Positions 8,501 through 16,615 of a DNA stretch of 39,032 nt are shown here, in pieces (position 1 is the stretch's first letter; the number at the start of each line of letters is the position of its first letter). The DNA lies in the NCBI GenBank assembly GCA_003133665.1, contig PKYK01000008.1, forward strand, positions 1 through 39,032. The letters run 5' to 3'. The notes below the pieces were generated by a model. The model ran no database searches, was not told where the DNA came from, and saw nothing but the letters and a program-made list of their open reading frames with translations. The stretch comes from Acidimicrobiaceae bacterium. GTDB taxonomy: Bacteria > Actinomycetota > Acidimicrobiia > Acidimicrobiales > RAAP-2. Made by a program: the position numbers and the translations under genes.

Positions 8501-9299
8501 CGAGCCAGATCGCGACGACCCTCGTTCAGCGAACCACTTCTCTCCGTCGACACCCGACGGCGTTCGATCGGCGTCCGAACGACGTCCGGCGTTCTACGCC
8601 GCGCGCGCCGGCCGATGGGGGGATTGGTGGACTCTCCTCCACCCTCCCTACACGGCGTGGAATCTGTCGTACGTCGTCATCGGGGCAACGCTGGCGCCGC
8701 AGGTGCTGCTGAGTCGGCTGCTCGCCACGCTGCTCGCCTTCTTCTTCGCCGTTGGTTTCGCGGCGCACGCCCTCGACGAGTTGCACGGTCGTCCGCTGGG
8801 CACCCGCATTCCCTCCGCCGCCCTCATCGCGGTCTCGGTCGTGGGCTTGACCGGTGCGGTCGTCCTGGGAATCGCCGGACTGTCACGCGTCGGAGCAGCA
8901 CTCGTCCCGTTCGTAGTGACGGGCCCCCTCTTGGTCGTTGCCTACAACCTGGAGCTCTTCGGCGGGGTTGTCCACAACGACGCGGGCTTCGCGCTCGCCT
9001 GGGGCTCTTTCCCGGTGCTCGTTGGCTACGTCGCCCAAACGGGACGCCTCGCTCCCGGCCCGATACTCGCGGGCGCGGCGGCCTTCGCACTGTCGACCGC
9101 CCAACGCCGACTCAGCGCGCCGGCCCGGCTGATTCGCCGTCACTCCAACGAGATTGACGGTCTCATCACCTTGGAAAACGGCCAGTCACTGCCCATTGAC
9201 GGTCCGACGCTGCTGTCCCCGCTGGAAGGGGCGCTTCGTGCGATGTCCTGGGGCGTCGTGCTCTTGGCAGTGGCCCTCGCGATTGCCCGCCTCGGCTAG
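8493..9299 (+). CDS. Polytopic membrane protein, weakly UbiA-like
   Basis: A 268-residue protein with a charged N-terminal tail of about 45 residues and roughly seven membrane segments between residues 52 and 266. The segment HPPYTAWNLSYVVIGA followed by HALDELHGRPLGTRIP resembles the first helix and loop of UbiA prenyltransferases. However, the double-Asp motif NDxxDxxxD is reduced to a single D-E-L-H, so catalysis of that type is doubtful. The GTG start at 8493 lies inside the end of the menG-like gene, which implies coupled translation and a shared task, perhaps quinone or isoprenoid handling. The stop TAG shares the palindrome CTAG with the stop of the convergent acetyltransferase. The function is not established. 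Confidence 0.8.
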   Translation: MNDEPDRDDPRSANHFSPSTPDGVRSASERRPAFYAARAGRWGDWWTLLHPPYTAWNLSYVVIGATLAPQVLLSRLLATLLAFFFAVGFAAHALDELHGRPLGTRIPSAALIAVSVVGLTGAVVLGIAGLSRVGAALVPFVVTGPLLVVAYNLELFGGVVHNDAGFALAWGSFPVLVGYVAQTGRLAPGPILAGAAAFALSTAQRRLSAPARLIRRHSNEIDGLITLENGQSLPIDGPTLLSPLEGALRAMSWGVVLLAVALAIARLG

Positions 9300-9904
9300 C
9301 CCGCCGCTGCCGTCCACTTCGCCCGATCGAGCACCCACACGAACCCTTGGCCGGTCTGGCCCCTCGCCGCAATCTCGCGGTTCTCTTCCCCAAACAGCTC
9401 AAAACCCAGTTTGGGCGGGACCGCCGCGCTGGCGAGATTCGCCTGATCCATTCGAATCTTCACCCGCCCGACGTCAGCAAGGTACGCAAATGCCGCCCCC
9501 GCGAGCGTTCGAGCGGCGGTCGTGGCGTAGCCCCGGCCCGTGCGGTCGGAGCGGACCCAGTAGCCGATCTCGGGACAATCGGGGTCTTCGTCGCGATGAA
9601 GTCCCGCCGAACCGACCAATTCACCAGAGATCCTCTCAAAAAGCGCATAGTTCCACTCCCGATCACCGTCGAATGCCGTCTGTCCCTCTGAGAGCACGCC
9701 GCGCAGCTCTTGGGCACTCGGCACCGACTGCGCCCACGGCATCCAGAGTTCCAGGTCGGCGAAGCTGAGCGTCACCGCGCTGAGCATGTCATCGACGAAA
9801 GCGGGCCTCCACCGGCGAAGTTCGAGCTGCCCGTCCTGCAGGGTCTCCGGGAGTAGCGCCACTCTCCAAGTATGACCGAACCCCGCAATCCCCCTGACCC
9901 GCAA
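9296..9904 (-). CDS. GNAT-family N-acetyltransferase (RimJ/RimL type)
   Basis: A protein of up to 202 residues with the typical RimJ/RimL order. It opens with L-E-L-R-R-W followed by a helix, has the strand GELVGSAGLHRDEDPDCPEI and the phrase IGYWVRSDRTGRGYATTAAR, in which R-T-G-R-G-Y-A is the acetyl-CoA pyrophosphate loop (motif A, Q/R-x-x-G-x-G/A). It ends in the K-L-G-F-E-x-x-G-E-like strand. It transfers acetyl from acetyl-CoA to an unknown amine, possibly a protein N-terminus or small molecule. The start is TTG 9904 with AGGG five bases upstream; a GTG at 9862 is an alternative. It is convergent with the membrane protein gene, their stop codons overlapping in CTAG. Confidence 0.88.
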   Translation of the reverse strand: MRVRGIAGFGHTWRVALLPETLQDGQLELRRWRPAFVDDMLSAVTLSFADLELWMPWAQSVPSAQELRGVLSEGQTAFDGDREWNYALFERISGELVGSAGLHRDEDPDCPEIGYWVRSDRTGRGYATTAARTLAGAAFAYLADVGRVKIRMDQANLASAAVPPKLGFELFGEENREIAARGQTGQGFVWVLDRAKWTAAAG

Positions 9905-9969
9905 AGAAACCCTACAAATCCCTCGTCACGTGCCCTATCGTTCTCTCCAGAAGTGTTGAGAGGAGCGTC

Positions 9970-11292
9970 ATGAACGTGGCAACTTTTGTCGCATCGATAT
10001 TCCACAACGAACTCCCGTTTCGCGTCGAGGCGTACGACGGAAGCGCGGCCGAACCGAGCGTCGTCTCGTCGGCCAACGAAATCACCCTCAAGATCCTGCG
10101 GCGTGACGCCATCACCCGCGTTCTCACCCACCCCGGAGAGCTCGGTATCGCCCGCGCCTACGTCGCGGGCGACATCGACGTCGACGGGGATCTCGACGCG
10201 CTCTTCGAGCTCTCCGTCCCGCCGGTCCGCCAGTTGTTGAACCCCGCGAATCTTCGTTCACTCCTCTCCCTGGTCGGCGCCTCCGCCCTGAAGCCCCTCG
10301 CGCCGCCCGCCATCGAGGCCCGACAACGCGGCGCGCTGCACAGCCGTTCCCGCGACAGCCAGGCGATCTCGCATCACTACGACGTGTCCAACCGCTTCTA
10401 CGAGATGGTGCTCGGTCCCTCCATGACCTACTCGTGCGCCGTCTTCAAGACCCCCGACGACACGCTCGAAAGTGCCCAGGAGCGCAAGGTCGACCTCGTC
10501 GCGCGCAAGCTCGCCTTGGCGCCGGGCATGCGTCTGCTCGATGTTGGTTGCGGCTGGGGCGCCATGGGCATCCACGCCGCACGCACCTACGGCGCACGCG
10601 TCGTGGGCGTCACCCTCTCCGAGCCCCAGCAGCGCTACGCCACCCAGCAGGCGCGCCTCGCGGGCGTCGACGACCTTGTCGAGTTCCGGGTGCAGGATTT
10701 CCGGGATGTGAAGGACGGTCCCTTCGACGCCATCAGCTCGATCGGCATGTCCGAACACGTGGGCCGGCGCTCGTTGTCCGACTACAGCCAACTGCTGTTC
10801 GATCTGCTTCGCCCGGGCGGACGATTCCTCAACCACGCCATCGGCCGACCCGTGTCGTTCGACCCCGATCCCGACCCGTCAAAATCGTCGGAGCTGTCGC
10901 GCCAGATGCAGATCGCGCTCGGCATGCGCGGGCCGTCGCGGATCGGCAGCCCGTTCATGGAGCGCTACGTCTTCCCCGACGGCGAGCTCCACGAGGTCGG
11001 AACGCTCGTCTCGATGTTCCAGGCCCACGGTTTCGAGGTGCGCCACCTGGAGAGCCTGCGCGAGCACTACGCCCTCACCCTTCGCCACTGGGTGGACAAC
11101 CTCACCAAACGATTCGACGAGGCCGTCGAAGAAGTCGGCGAACAGCGAGCGCGGGTGTGGCGGCTCTACATGGCCGGTTCGGCGGTGGGCTTTGAGCGCC
11201 ACCACCTGGAAATCCACCAGATCCTGAGCGTGCGGCCCGACGAGCGGCGCAGCGCCATGCCCCTCCGCCCGGACTTCGAACCCAGCATCTAA
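9970..11292 (+). CDS. cfa: Cyclopropane-fatty-acyl-phospholipid synthase
   Basis: A 440-residue SAM-dependent enzyme that methylenates the cis double bond of unsaturated phospholipid acyl chains at the membrane. Seen in the sequence: an N-terminal lipid-recruitment domain (residues 1-120), the CFA hallmark SHHYDVSNRFYEMVLGPSMT at about 134-153, MTYSC, the SAM loop LDVGCGWGAMGIHAA near 190-204, the segment SIGMSEHVG, and the C-terminal phrase GFERHHLEIHQILSVRP. The length and full motif set indicate an intact enzyme. The start ATG 9970 is preceded by GAGAGGAG at good spacing. TATCGT at 9936-9941 is a possible -10. A hairpin follows the gene. Confidence 0.96.
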   Translation: MNVATFVASIFHNELPFRVEAYDGSAAEPSVVSSANEITLKILRRDAITRVLTHPGELGIARAYVAGDIDVDGDLDALFELSVPPVRQLLNPANLRSLLSLVGASALKPLAPPAIEARQRGALHSRSRDSQAISHHYDVSNRFYEMVLGPSMTYSCAVFKTPDDTLESAQERKVDLVARKLALAPGMRLLDVGCGWGAMGIHAARTYGARVVGVTLSEPQQRYATQQARLAGVDDLVEFRVQDFRDVKDGPFDAISSIGMSEHVGRRSLSDYSQLLFDLLRPGGRFLNHAIGRPVSFDPDPDPSKSSELSRQMQIALGMRGPSRIGSPFMERYVFPDGELHEVGTLVSMFQAHGFEVRHLESLREHYALTLRHWVDNLTKRFDEAVEEVGEQRARVWRLYMAGSAVGFERHHLEIHQILSVRPDERRSAMPLRPDFEPSI

Positions 11293-11313
11293 AGGTCGAA
11301 CTCCCGCGCGGAA

Positions 11314-11336
11314 GAGACCGGAGCCGGCTCCGCCTC
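11314..11336. terminator. Candidate bidirectional hairpin terminator between cfa and the XRE gene
   Basis: Between two convergent genes, CGGAG (11319-11323) pairs with CTCCG (11328-11332) around CCGG, and flanking GAG/CTC can extend the stem across a small internal loop. No T-run follows on either strand, so this would be a hairpin-only terminator of the type proposed for high-GC actinobacteria. The position supports the call; the sequence alone is weak. Confidence 0.28.
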
Positions 11337-11407
11337 TCGAGCGACGGTCGCCGGGCGCCGATGAATCTCCTCGGTCAGTTGCCGGACTTCGACTCCGCAG
11401 CCAGTCC

Positions 11408-11617
11408 CTACTCCCGTTCTATGAGTCTCAGGTCCAACGTGAGCCCGAGGCATCCGACCAGTTCGATGACCCGATCGAACGAAGGGACCGAGGCGCCGTT
11501 CTCGATGCGCGAAATCGCCGACTGGGTGGTGCCCGCGAGACGGGCGAGGCCCGCCTGGCTGAGGCCCCGTCGTCTCCGCGCTCTTCGGACGAGCAGCCCC
11601 GCATGGGAATCCGGCAT
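11408..11617 (-). CDS. Small XRE-family helix-turn-helix regulator
   Basis: A 69-residue protein that is almost entirely a Cro/C1-type helix-turn-helix: LLVRRARRRRGLSQAGLARL, then AGTTQSAISRIENG and PSFDRVIELVGCLG. The pattern LSQxxLAxxxGxxxxxISRIENG is the XRE signature. No second domain is present. I chose ATG 11617. A TTG at 11635 lies inside a perfect inverted repeat just upstream (11624-11645) that is probably the gene's operator, so translation is unlikely to begin there. No toxin-like partner lies next to it: cfa is convergent and the DUF1003 gene is divergent. It probably represses itself and perhaps the divergent gene. Confidence 0.85.
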   Translation of the reverse strand: MPDSHAGLLVRRARRRRGLSQAGLARLAGTTQSAISRIENGASVPSFDRVIELVGCLGLTLDLRLIERE

Positions 11618-11623
11618 TGGAGA

Positions 11624-11645
11624 GTCATAGCACAATTGCTATGAC
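11624..11645. promoter_or_regulatory. Perfect inverted-repeat operator between XRE and DUF1003 genes
   Basis: GTCATAGC at 11624-11631 and GCTATGAC at 11638-11645 are exact inverse complements separated by ACAATT. The 22-base site begins 6 bases upstream of the XRE start codon at 11617 and lies about 40 bases from the divergent DUF1003 start. XRE/Cro proteins bind as dimers to such dyads, and autorepression through a site overlapping their own promoter is the usual arrangement. The dyad is seen directly; the binding partner is inferred. Confidence 0.6.
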
Positions 11646-11680
11646 CACCGGAATCATGGCCGCCACGATGTGTAACGATC

Positions 11681-12196
11681 GTGCACATGAGTAAGACGAC
11701 GTGGCAGAGCCACTGGCACAAGCACCCCGGCGTGCGATCGGGTGACGAACTCTCGCTCGGCGAACGGTCCGCCGATCGGATGCGCAACATGATGGGGTCG
11801 TGGCCCTTCGTATTCGGCTTCTTCGCCGTGATGATCGTCTGGGCGCTGACCAACACGTTCTTCCTGGAGCACGTCCTTCACCACAAGGCGTTCGACCCGT
11901 ATCCGTACATCCTCTTGAACCTGTTCCTCTCGATGATGGCCGGCGTACAGGCCGCGGCGCTGCTGATCGCGGCCAAGCGCGCCGACTCGATCTCCTCCCA
12001 GGTCGCGCTGCACACCGCAACCAACACCGACGACATCAAGACCCTGGTCCAGGAGAACACCATCCTGACCGCTCAGGTGAAGAAGGCCACCGACCTGCTC
12101 GAGGAGATCCACCTGCACGTGTCGAACATCGGTCGAAAGGTGGGAGCCGACACCGGTCGCTTCTCCCCCGGCGAGACGCCCTCGCCCGGGAATTGA
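11681..12196 (+). CDS. DUF1003 family membrane protein
   Basis: A 171-residue protein with the DUF1003 pattern: polar N-terminus, ELSLGERSADRMRNMMGSW, a first membrane segment at about 41-58 (WPFVFGFFAVMIVWALTN), then DPYPYILLNLFLSMMAGVQ leading into a second segment ending near residue 98. A C-terminal heptad-like helix follows at about 110-150 (DDIKTLVQENTILTAQVKKA) that may be a coiled coil in the cytoplasm. The family is widespread and of unknown function. GTG 11681 and ATG 11687 are both possible starts; neither has a clear Shine-Dalgarno sequence, and TAACGAT lies just upstream, so a leaderless message is possible. It shares its upstream region with the XRE regulator. Confidence 0.88.
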   Translation: MHMSKTTWQSHWHKHPGVRSGDELSLGERSADRMRNMMGSWPFVFGFFAVMIVWALTNTFFLEHVLHHKAFDPYPYILLNLFLSMMAGVQAAALLIAAKRADSISSQVALHTATNTDDIKTLVQENTILTAQVKKATDLLEEIHLHVSNIGRKVGADTGRFSPGETPSPGN

Positions 12197-12235
12197 CCAC
12201 GGACCCGAAGTCTTCGTGCCCCGGTTACCCGCCCA

Positions 12236-13519
12236 ATGGCGATCGACCCGAATCAGACGCAACCACGCAGCGAGGCGGACACAGTTGAAGACCGATTCCT
12301 CCCCGCCCTCGACCATTCGTTAATCGGCGAGACCATGGCACCGGACCCGTCGGCGGCACCCGAGGCCCTCGCTACGGAGGTCTCGTTTCGCCCCTTCGCC
12401 CTGGGCGGGGCGACCGCGACCTTCGCGCTCATCGGGGCGACGTCGTCGCTGTACGGTCCCCTGCTGGTCAGCTTCTCCCACAGATTCCATCTCTCGCTTC
12501 CCGCGGCCGGCACCGTGCTCAGCGTCCACTTCGTGGGCGCACTCTTTGGCGTGCTGCTCGGCTGGATCGGCGTGAAGAGGATCTCGGGCGGCCTGGTGCT
12601 CTCGATTGCGTTGCTGATGATGGCCGTGGGGGCCCTCGGCGCGTCGCTCTTGCACCATTGGGTCGCCTTCTTGGCCTGCGTGTTCCTGATCGGCCTCGGC
12701 TATGGGGGACTCGATTTCTCGCTCAACACGTTGCTGACCCGAACGGCCGCCAGGGGCCGGGCGCTGCGACTGACCGTCGTCAACGCCGGCTTCGGCGTCG
12801 GTGCCGTCATCGGCCCGCTGCTCATCATCACCCTGCGCCCCGAGAACTTCCCCCGGCTCTTCGGGGGCATCGCCGTCGTGGCCGTCGTCCTTTCGACGTT
12901 CAACCGGGGCGTCCACGCGCCGCCCCTCCACGCCGAGGCCCGCCAGCGCCAGGTGTCGATGATGAAGGCCCAGCGTCGGCCGATCCTGTTCACCTTCGTC
13001 GTCGCCTACATCCTCTACATCGCCGTCGAGACGAGTTCGGCCGGATGGATGGCCACCCAACTGCACGGCGTCGGTTACTCCGAGTCGGTCGCCAGTCTGG
13101 TCACGGCCGGATTCTGGACGGGGGTGGCGCTCGGGCGCGTCCTCGGGGGGCCCCTGCACCACCGGCTCTCGGACAAGGTCCTGGTGCTCGGGGGCCTCGG
13201 CTTCGCCACCGTCTTCGGTCTCCTCGCCCTCTCGAGTCTCCTGGCCCCGTACGCCTACCCGCTCATGGGGCTCGTGATCGCCTCGATCTTCCCGATGGGA
13301 CTGATCTGGTACACGACTCTCTGCCCGCACGACAGCGACGGCCTGGCGCTCATGATCCTCCTGATGATGGCGGGCGGTGTCATCGGGCCCGGAGCCGAGA
13401 GCCTGATGGTGTCGGCCTTCGGGATCCACGTCGTGGCACTGGTGGTCGCGGTGTTCGCCCTGCTCGACCTCGCGGTCTTCGCCAGTGCTCTGCGCTTCAA
13501 GCCACTGATCGTGGCCTAG
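12236..13519 (+). CDS. MFS transporter, 12-TM, fucose-permease-like
   Basis: A 427-residue major facilitator protein with a polar N-terminal stretch of about 50 residues and then about 12 membrane segments in two halves. Loop 2-3 reads GWIGVKRISGG. The second half has ETSSAGWMATQLHGVGYSES and TGVALGRVLGGPLHHRLSDK, the equivalent of the G-R-x-x-x-G-x-x-x-x-R loop and similar in wording to sugar-type (FucP/NagP) permeases. The substrate cannot be read from sequence. The start ATG 12236 lacks a clear ribosome-binding site; ATG 12335, just before the first membrane segment region, is an alternative. It stands alone between the DUF1003 gene and the flavocytochrome. Confidence 0.87.
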   Translation: MAIDPNQTQPRSEADTVEDRFLPALDHSLIGETMAPDPSAAPEALATEVSFRPFALGGATATFALIGATSSLYGPLLVSFSHRFHLSLPAAGTVLSVHFVGALFGVLLGWIGVKRISGGLVLSIALLMMAVGALGASLLHHWVAFLACVFLIGLGYGGLDFSLNTLLTRTAARGRALRLTVVNAGFGVGAVIGPLLIITLRPENFPRLFGGIAVVAVVLSTFNRGVHAPPLHAEARQRQVSMMKAQRRPILFTFVVAYILYIAVETSSAGWMATQLHGVGYSESVASLVTAGFWTGVALGRVLGGPLHHRLSDKVLVLGGLGFATVFGLLALSSLLAPYAYPLMGLVIASIFPMGLIWYTTLCPHDSDGLALMILLMMAGGVIGPGAESLMVSAFGIHVVALVVAVFALLDLAVFASALRFKPLIVA

Positions 13520-13686
13520 GTCGAGGATCCCTTCCCCGATCGGTCCCCCTCGACACCGTCGACCGTCATTGCGCGCCCCGTTCCGGCGCAACGGCAGCGT
13601 TTGCCGGCTCCGAAGCGGCCGTCCGACATGGGAATTTCCCACGAACTTCTTTCGTTCCTCTTACATTCGTTCGTTACCGTTGCCCC

Positions 13687-15084
13687 GTGGCACCCACCAG
13701 ACAACTTGGCAAGATCGAACGTCCCGCCTGGACGAACCATTCGGCGGCGAACCGTCGGCGCCACGGCCACGCCCCGCTCCCGTGGGTGGCCGACGCGCTG
13801 GCGGCCCTGGCGGGGATCGGCTTCGGGGTAGTCGTCGCCCTCGTGATCGCCGGCGAGACCCGCGGCACGCTCGCGTCGCCCGGTGGATGGCTCATCGCCG
13901 CCGGGCGCCTCTTCGGCTTCACCGGCACGTACCTCATGCTCGTCATGGTCCTGCTCGTCGCCCGACTGCCGTGGCTGGAGCGCACCGTCGGCCAGGACCG
14001 CTTGGTGCGCTGGCACCGACGCATCGGACCGTGGCCCATCGTGCTCATCACCTTGCACGTCGTTTCCATCACCCTCGGCTACGCCCAGATCACCAAGGCG
14101 GGACCGTTGCACCAACTCTGGGTCTTCCTCGCGAACTACCCCGACGTCCTGGCCGCCATGGTCGCGTTCGCGCTCATCGTGATGGCGGGCTTCTCCTCGA
14201 TCCGGATCGCCCGCCAGAAGATGAAGTACGAGACCTGGTGGATCGTCCATCTCTACACGTACCTGGCCCTGGCCCTGGCGTTCGCCCACCAGATCGTCAC
14301 CGGCGTCGTGTTCCTCGGCCACCCGCTCACGAGGATGTTCTGGATCGTCATCTGGTCGGCGACCGCCGGCGTCGTGGTGACCAGCCGGATCGTGCTGCCG
14401 GTCGCGAGGAACATCCGCCTGCAGCTTCGCGTCGCCGACGTCGTCGAGGAGGCCCCGGGCGTCTACTCGCTCACCGTCTCGGGCCGCAACCTCTCGCGAC
14501 TGGCCGTCTCGGGCGGGCAGTTCTTCCAGTGGCGATTCCTCACCAAGGACCTCTGGTGGCACGCTCACCCGTACTCGCTGTCCGCCCTGCCCCGACCGCC
14601 GTTCATGCGCGTGACCGTAAAGGGGCTCGGCGACCAGTCGAGCGCGGTGGCGCAGTTGAAGCCCGGGACCCGGGTCTTCATCGAGGGGCCCTACGGCACG
14701 TTCACCCGCCACGCGCGCACCACGAACCGGGTCACGCTCATCGGCGCCGGCGTCGGCATCACGCCGCTGCGCGCCCTGCTCGAGGACCTCCCCGCGAACG
14801 TCGAGGTCTCGGTGGTCATCCGGGCCTCGAGCCCCGAGGACGTCGTGCACCGCGACGAGGTCGAGGCGCTCGTGAAGCTGCGCAAGGGCCAGTTCCACGA
14901 GCTGGTCGGCTCGCGCCACGAGGTGCGCGTCGACGCCCCCGCCCTGCGCACGCTCGTGCCCCGGCTCGTCCAGGGCGACGTGTACGTCTGCGGCCCGGGC
15001 GGGTTCACCGACCAGGTCGTGGCGGCCGCCGAACGGCTCGGGGTGCCCCGCGAGCGAATCCACCACGAAGCCTTCACCTTCTAG
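13687..15084 (+). CDS. Ferric-reductase-like flavocytochrome (heme b membrane domain plus FAD/NAD(P) domain)
   Basis: A 465-residue protein with about six membrane helices in residues 33-235 and a cytosolic ferredoxin-reductase-type module after that. Two helices carry His pairs, His110/His124 and His188/His201, the H-x13-H and H-x12-H spacing of bis-heme ferric reductase and NOX domains. The FAD motif HPYSLS is at 294-299, the pyrophosphate stretch EGPYGTF near 333, the NAD(P) loop GAGVGITP at 353-360 and the end motif VYVCGPGGF at 432-440. It should pass electrons from NAD(P)H through heme across the membrane. The downstream FMN_bind and ApbE genes suggest the acceptor. The start GTG 13687 is preceded by TACCGT six bases away and no Shine-Dalgarno, so it is probably leaderless. 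The frame is open upstream through the MFS gene. Confidence 0.92.
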   Translation: MAPTRQLGKIERPAWTNHSAANRRRHGHAPLPWVADALAALAGIGFGVVVALVIAGETRGTLASPGGWLIAAGRLFGFTGTYLMLVMVLLVARLPWLERTVGQDRLVRWHRRIGPWPIVLITLHVVSITLGYAQITKAGPLHQLWVFLANYPDVLAAMVAFALIVMAGFSSIRIARQKMKYETWWIVHLYTYLALALAFAHQIVTGVVFLGHPLTRMFWIVIWSATAGVVVTSRIVLPVARNIRLQLRVADVVEEAPGVYSLTVSGRNLSRLAVSGGQFFQWRFLTKDLWWHAHPYSLSALPRPPFMRVTVKGLGDQSSAVAQLKPGTRVFIEGPYGTFTRHARTTNRVTLIGAGVGITPLRALLEDLPANVEVSVVIRASSPEDVVHRDEVEALVKLRKGQFHELVGSRHEVRVDAPALRTLVPRLVQGDVYVCGPGGFTDQVVAAAERLGVPRERIHHEAFTF

Positions 15085-15129
15085 AAGAAGAGAGTCCGAT
15101 CGCATGAACAACCCGAAAGGTCCAGGTCA

Positions 15130-15711
15130 ATGAGAAGAACCCCCATCGTCCTCGCCGGGACCGTGGTCGGTCTCGCCGGCGTGCTGGGCTTCCATACGTC
15201 GCCCGCGAAACTCACCCTCGGCACGGTCCCCTCGAGCACCGTGACCGGAAGGTCCACGACGACCAGCGCGGCACCCACCACGAGCACGAGTGCCGCCGGG
15301 ACGAACCCGCCGACCACCAACGCCACCACCGCCGCGAATTCGAACCCGACCACCACGGTGGCGAAGGCCACGCCGACGACGGTGCGCCAGACCACCACCA
15401 CGGCGGCGCCGACCACCACCGCGCCGCCGACGACCCGCACCGCCACCGGACCGTTGGTCAACTACTACTTCGGCACGCTGAGCGTGAGCGTCACGGCGAC
15501 GGGAAAGAAGATCACCAAGGTCACCATCAGCTCGCTGAGCGATGGCGGGAACTTCCGCTCGCAGTCGATCGACCAGCAGTCGATTCCGATGCTCGAACAG
15601 CAGGCGCTGGCGGTGCAGAGCGCCCAGATCCAGGGCGTCTCGGGCGCCAGCTACACCAGCGCCGGTTTCGCGCAGTCGCTGCAGGGCGCGCTCAAGCAGC
15701 TGGGCGTCTGA
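15130..15711 (+). CDS. Membrane-anchored FMN-binding (FMN_bind) domain protein
   Basis: A 193-residue protein with an N-terminal membrane anchor or signal (residues 5-21), a Thr/Ala/Pro-rich linker at about 32-107 that could span the cell wall, and a small FMN_bind domain at about 108-193. The domain carries S-G-A-S-Y-T-S at 171-177. In NqrC/RnfG-type domains ApbE attaches FMN through a phosphoester to the Thr or Ser of S-G-A-T/S, here Ser174. It therefore should be an extracytosolic flavoprotein taking electrons from the flavocytochrome encoded 45 bases upstream. The ATG 15130 follows AGGTCA spacing. Its stop overlaps the apbE start (TGATG). Confidence 0.9.
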   Translation: MRRTPIVLAGTVVGLAGVLGFHTSPAKLTLGTVPSSTVTGRSTTTSAAPTTSTSAAGTNPPTTNATTAANSNPTTTVAKATPTTVRQTTTTAAPTTTAPPTTRTATGPLVNYYFGTLSVSVTATGKKITKVTISSLSDGGNFRSQSIDQQSIPMLEQQALAVQSAQIQGVSGASYTSAGFAQSLQGALKQLGV

Positions 15712-16520
15712 TGAACACCTCGACGGGTGAGCGCTCCCGGCCCACGACCATCCACCACCGGGAACAGGTCATGGGTACCATCGTCACCTTCGACGTCTAC
15801 CGCGAGGCGGGGATATCGCCGACCGAGTTCCTGGCCCACCTCGCGCGCGCGGTCAACGCGCTGCACCGGGCCGACAAGATCTTCAGCACCTGGAAGGCCG
15901 AGAGCCCCGTCAGCCGACTGCGCCGCGGCGAGATCACCCTCGGCGAGGCGCCCGCCGAGGTGCTCGAGGTCCTGACGTTGTGTCGCACCGCGAGAGACCT
16001 CTCGGGCGGTTGGTTCGATCCGTGGGCCATCGAGGGCGGCGTCGACCCGACCGGTTACGTGAAGGGTTGGGCCGCGCAACTGGCCCTCGAGGAGCTGCGC
16101 GACGCGGACCTCGACGGGGCGATGGTGAACGCGGCGGGCGACATCGCCAGTTTCGGGGGCCCGGTCGCGGGTCAGCCGTTTCGCGTCGGGATCGTCAACC
16201 CCGACGCGACGACCGAGCTGGCCTGCGCCGTGGAGCTGCGCGGCGCGATCGCCACGTCGGGTGCCTACGAACGGGGCGAGCACCTCGTCAACCCGCACAC
16301 CGGCGAGCTCGACACCAGCGTCGCCTCGTCGAGCGTGACCGGTCCGGACCTCGGCGTGGCCGACGCCCTGGCGACCGCCCTCGCCGTGGGTGGCGACGAG
16401 GTCCTCTCGCTGATCGAGGACATCGCCGACTACGAGGCCTTCACCATCAGCCACGATGGCCAGTGGAAGTGGACTGCGCGCTTCCCGTTCGCCCGCACCA
16501 CGGCCACCGCCGCCAGCTGA
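15711..16520 (+). CDS. apbE: FAD:protein FMN transferase ApbE
   Basis: A 269-residue ApbE. Motifs: the opening V-M-G-T-I-V-T-F, FDPWAIEGGVDPTGYVKGWA at about 102-121 (DPSGxVKGxA family motif), VNAAGDIASFGG at 139-150, ATSGAYERGEHLVNPHTGEL at 181-200, and the metal-site phrase GPDLGVADALATALA at 211-225. It transfers FMN from FAD onto Ser/Thr of target proteins, and the preceding gene encodes a target with the right motif, translationally coupled by TGATG. No lipoprotein or Tat signal is seen at the N-terminus; whether it acts outside the membrane therefore remains unclear. Confidence 0.95.
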   Translation: MNTSTGERSRPTTIHHREQVMGTIVTFDVYREAGISPTEFLAHLARAVNALHRADKIFSTWKAESPVSRLRRGEITLGEAPAEVLEVLTLCRTARDLSGGWFDPWAIEGGVDPTGYVKGWAAQLALEELRDADLDGAMVNAAGDIASFGGPVAGQPFRVGIVNPDATTELACAVELRGAIATSGAYERGEHLVNPHTGELDTSVASSSVTGPDLGVADALATALAVGGDEVLSLIEDIADYEAFTISHDGQWKWTARFPFARTTATAAS

Positions 16521-16538
16521 CAGTCCCGTCCAGCCCGT

Positions 16539-16552
16539 TGCGCGAACGCGCA
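16539..16552. terminator. Short hairpin between apbE and the convergent MFS gene
   Basis: TGCGCG (16539-16544) and CGCGCA (16547-16552) are exact inverse complements with only two bases between, so about five pairs around a four-base loop can form. There is no T-run. It lies in the 95-base gap between two convergent genes, which is the only other support. Confidence 0.22.
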
Positions 16553-16615
16553 CCCACCCGAGGCCCGATTCCCGAGGCGTCCCAGACGTCGAACCTCGCA
16601 AGGTCACCTACGGCT

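Noticed and set aside
12658..13686. Upstream extension of the flavocytochrome frame to an 808-residue protein
   Set aside because: The extra part is an out-of-frame shadow of the MFS gene (Arg/Pro/Gly-rich). The real protein begins at GTG 13687 just before the first membrane segment.
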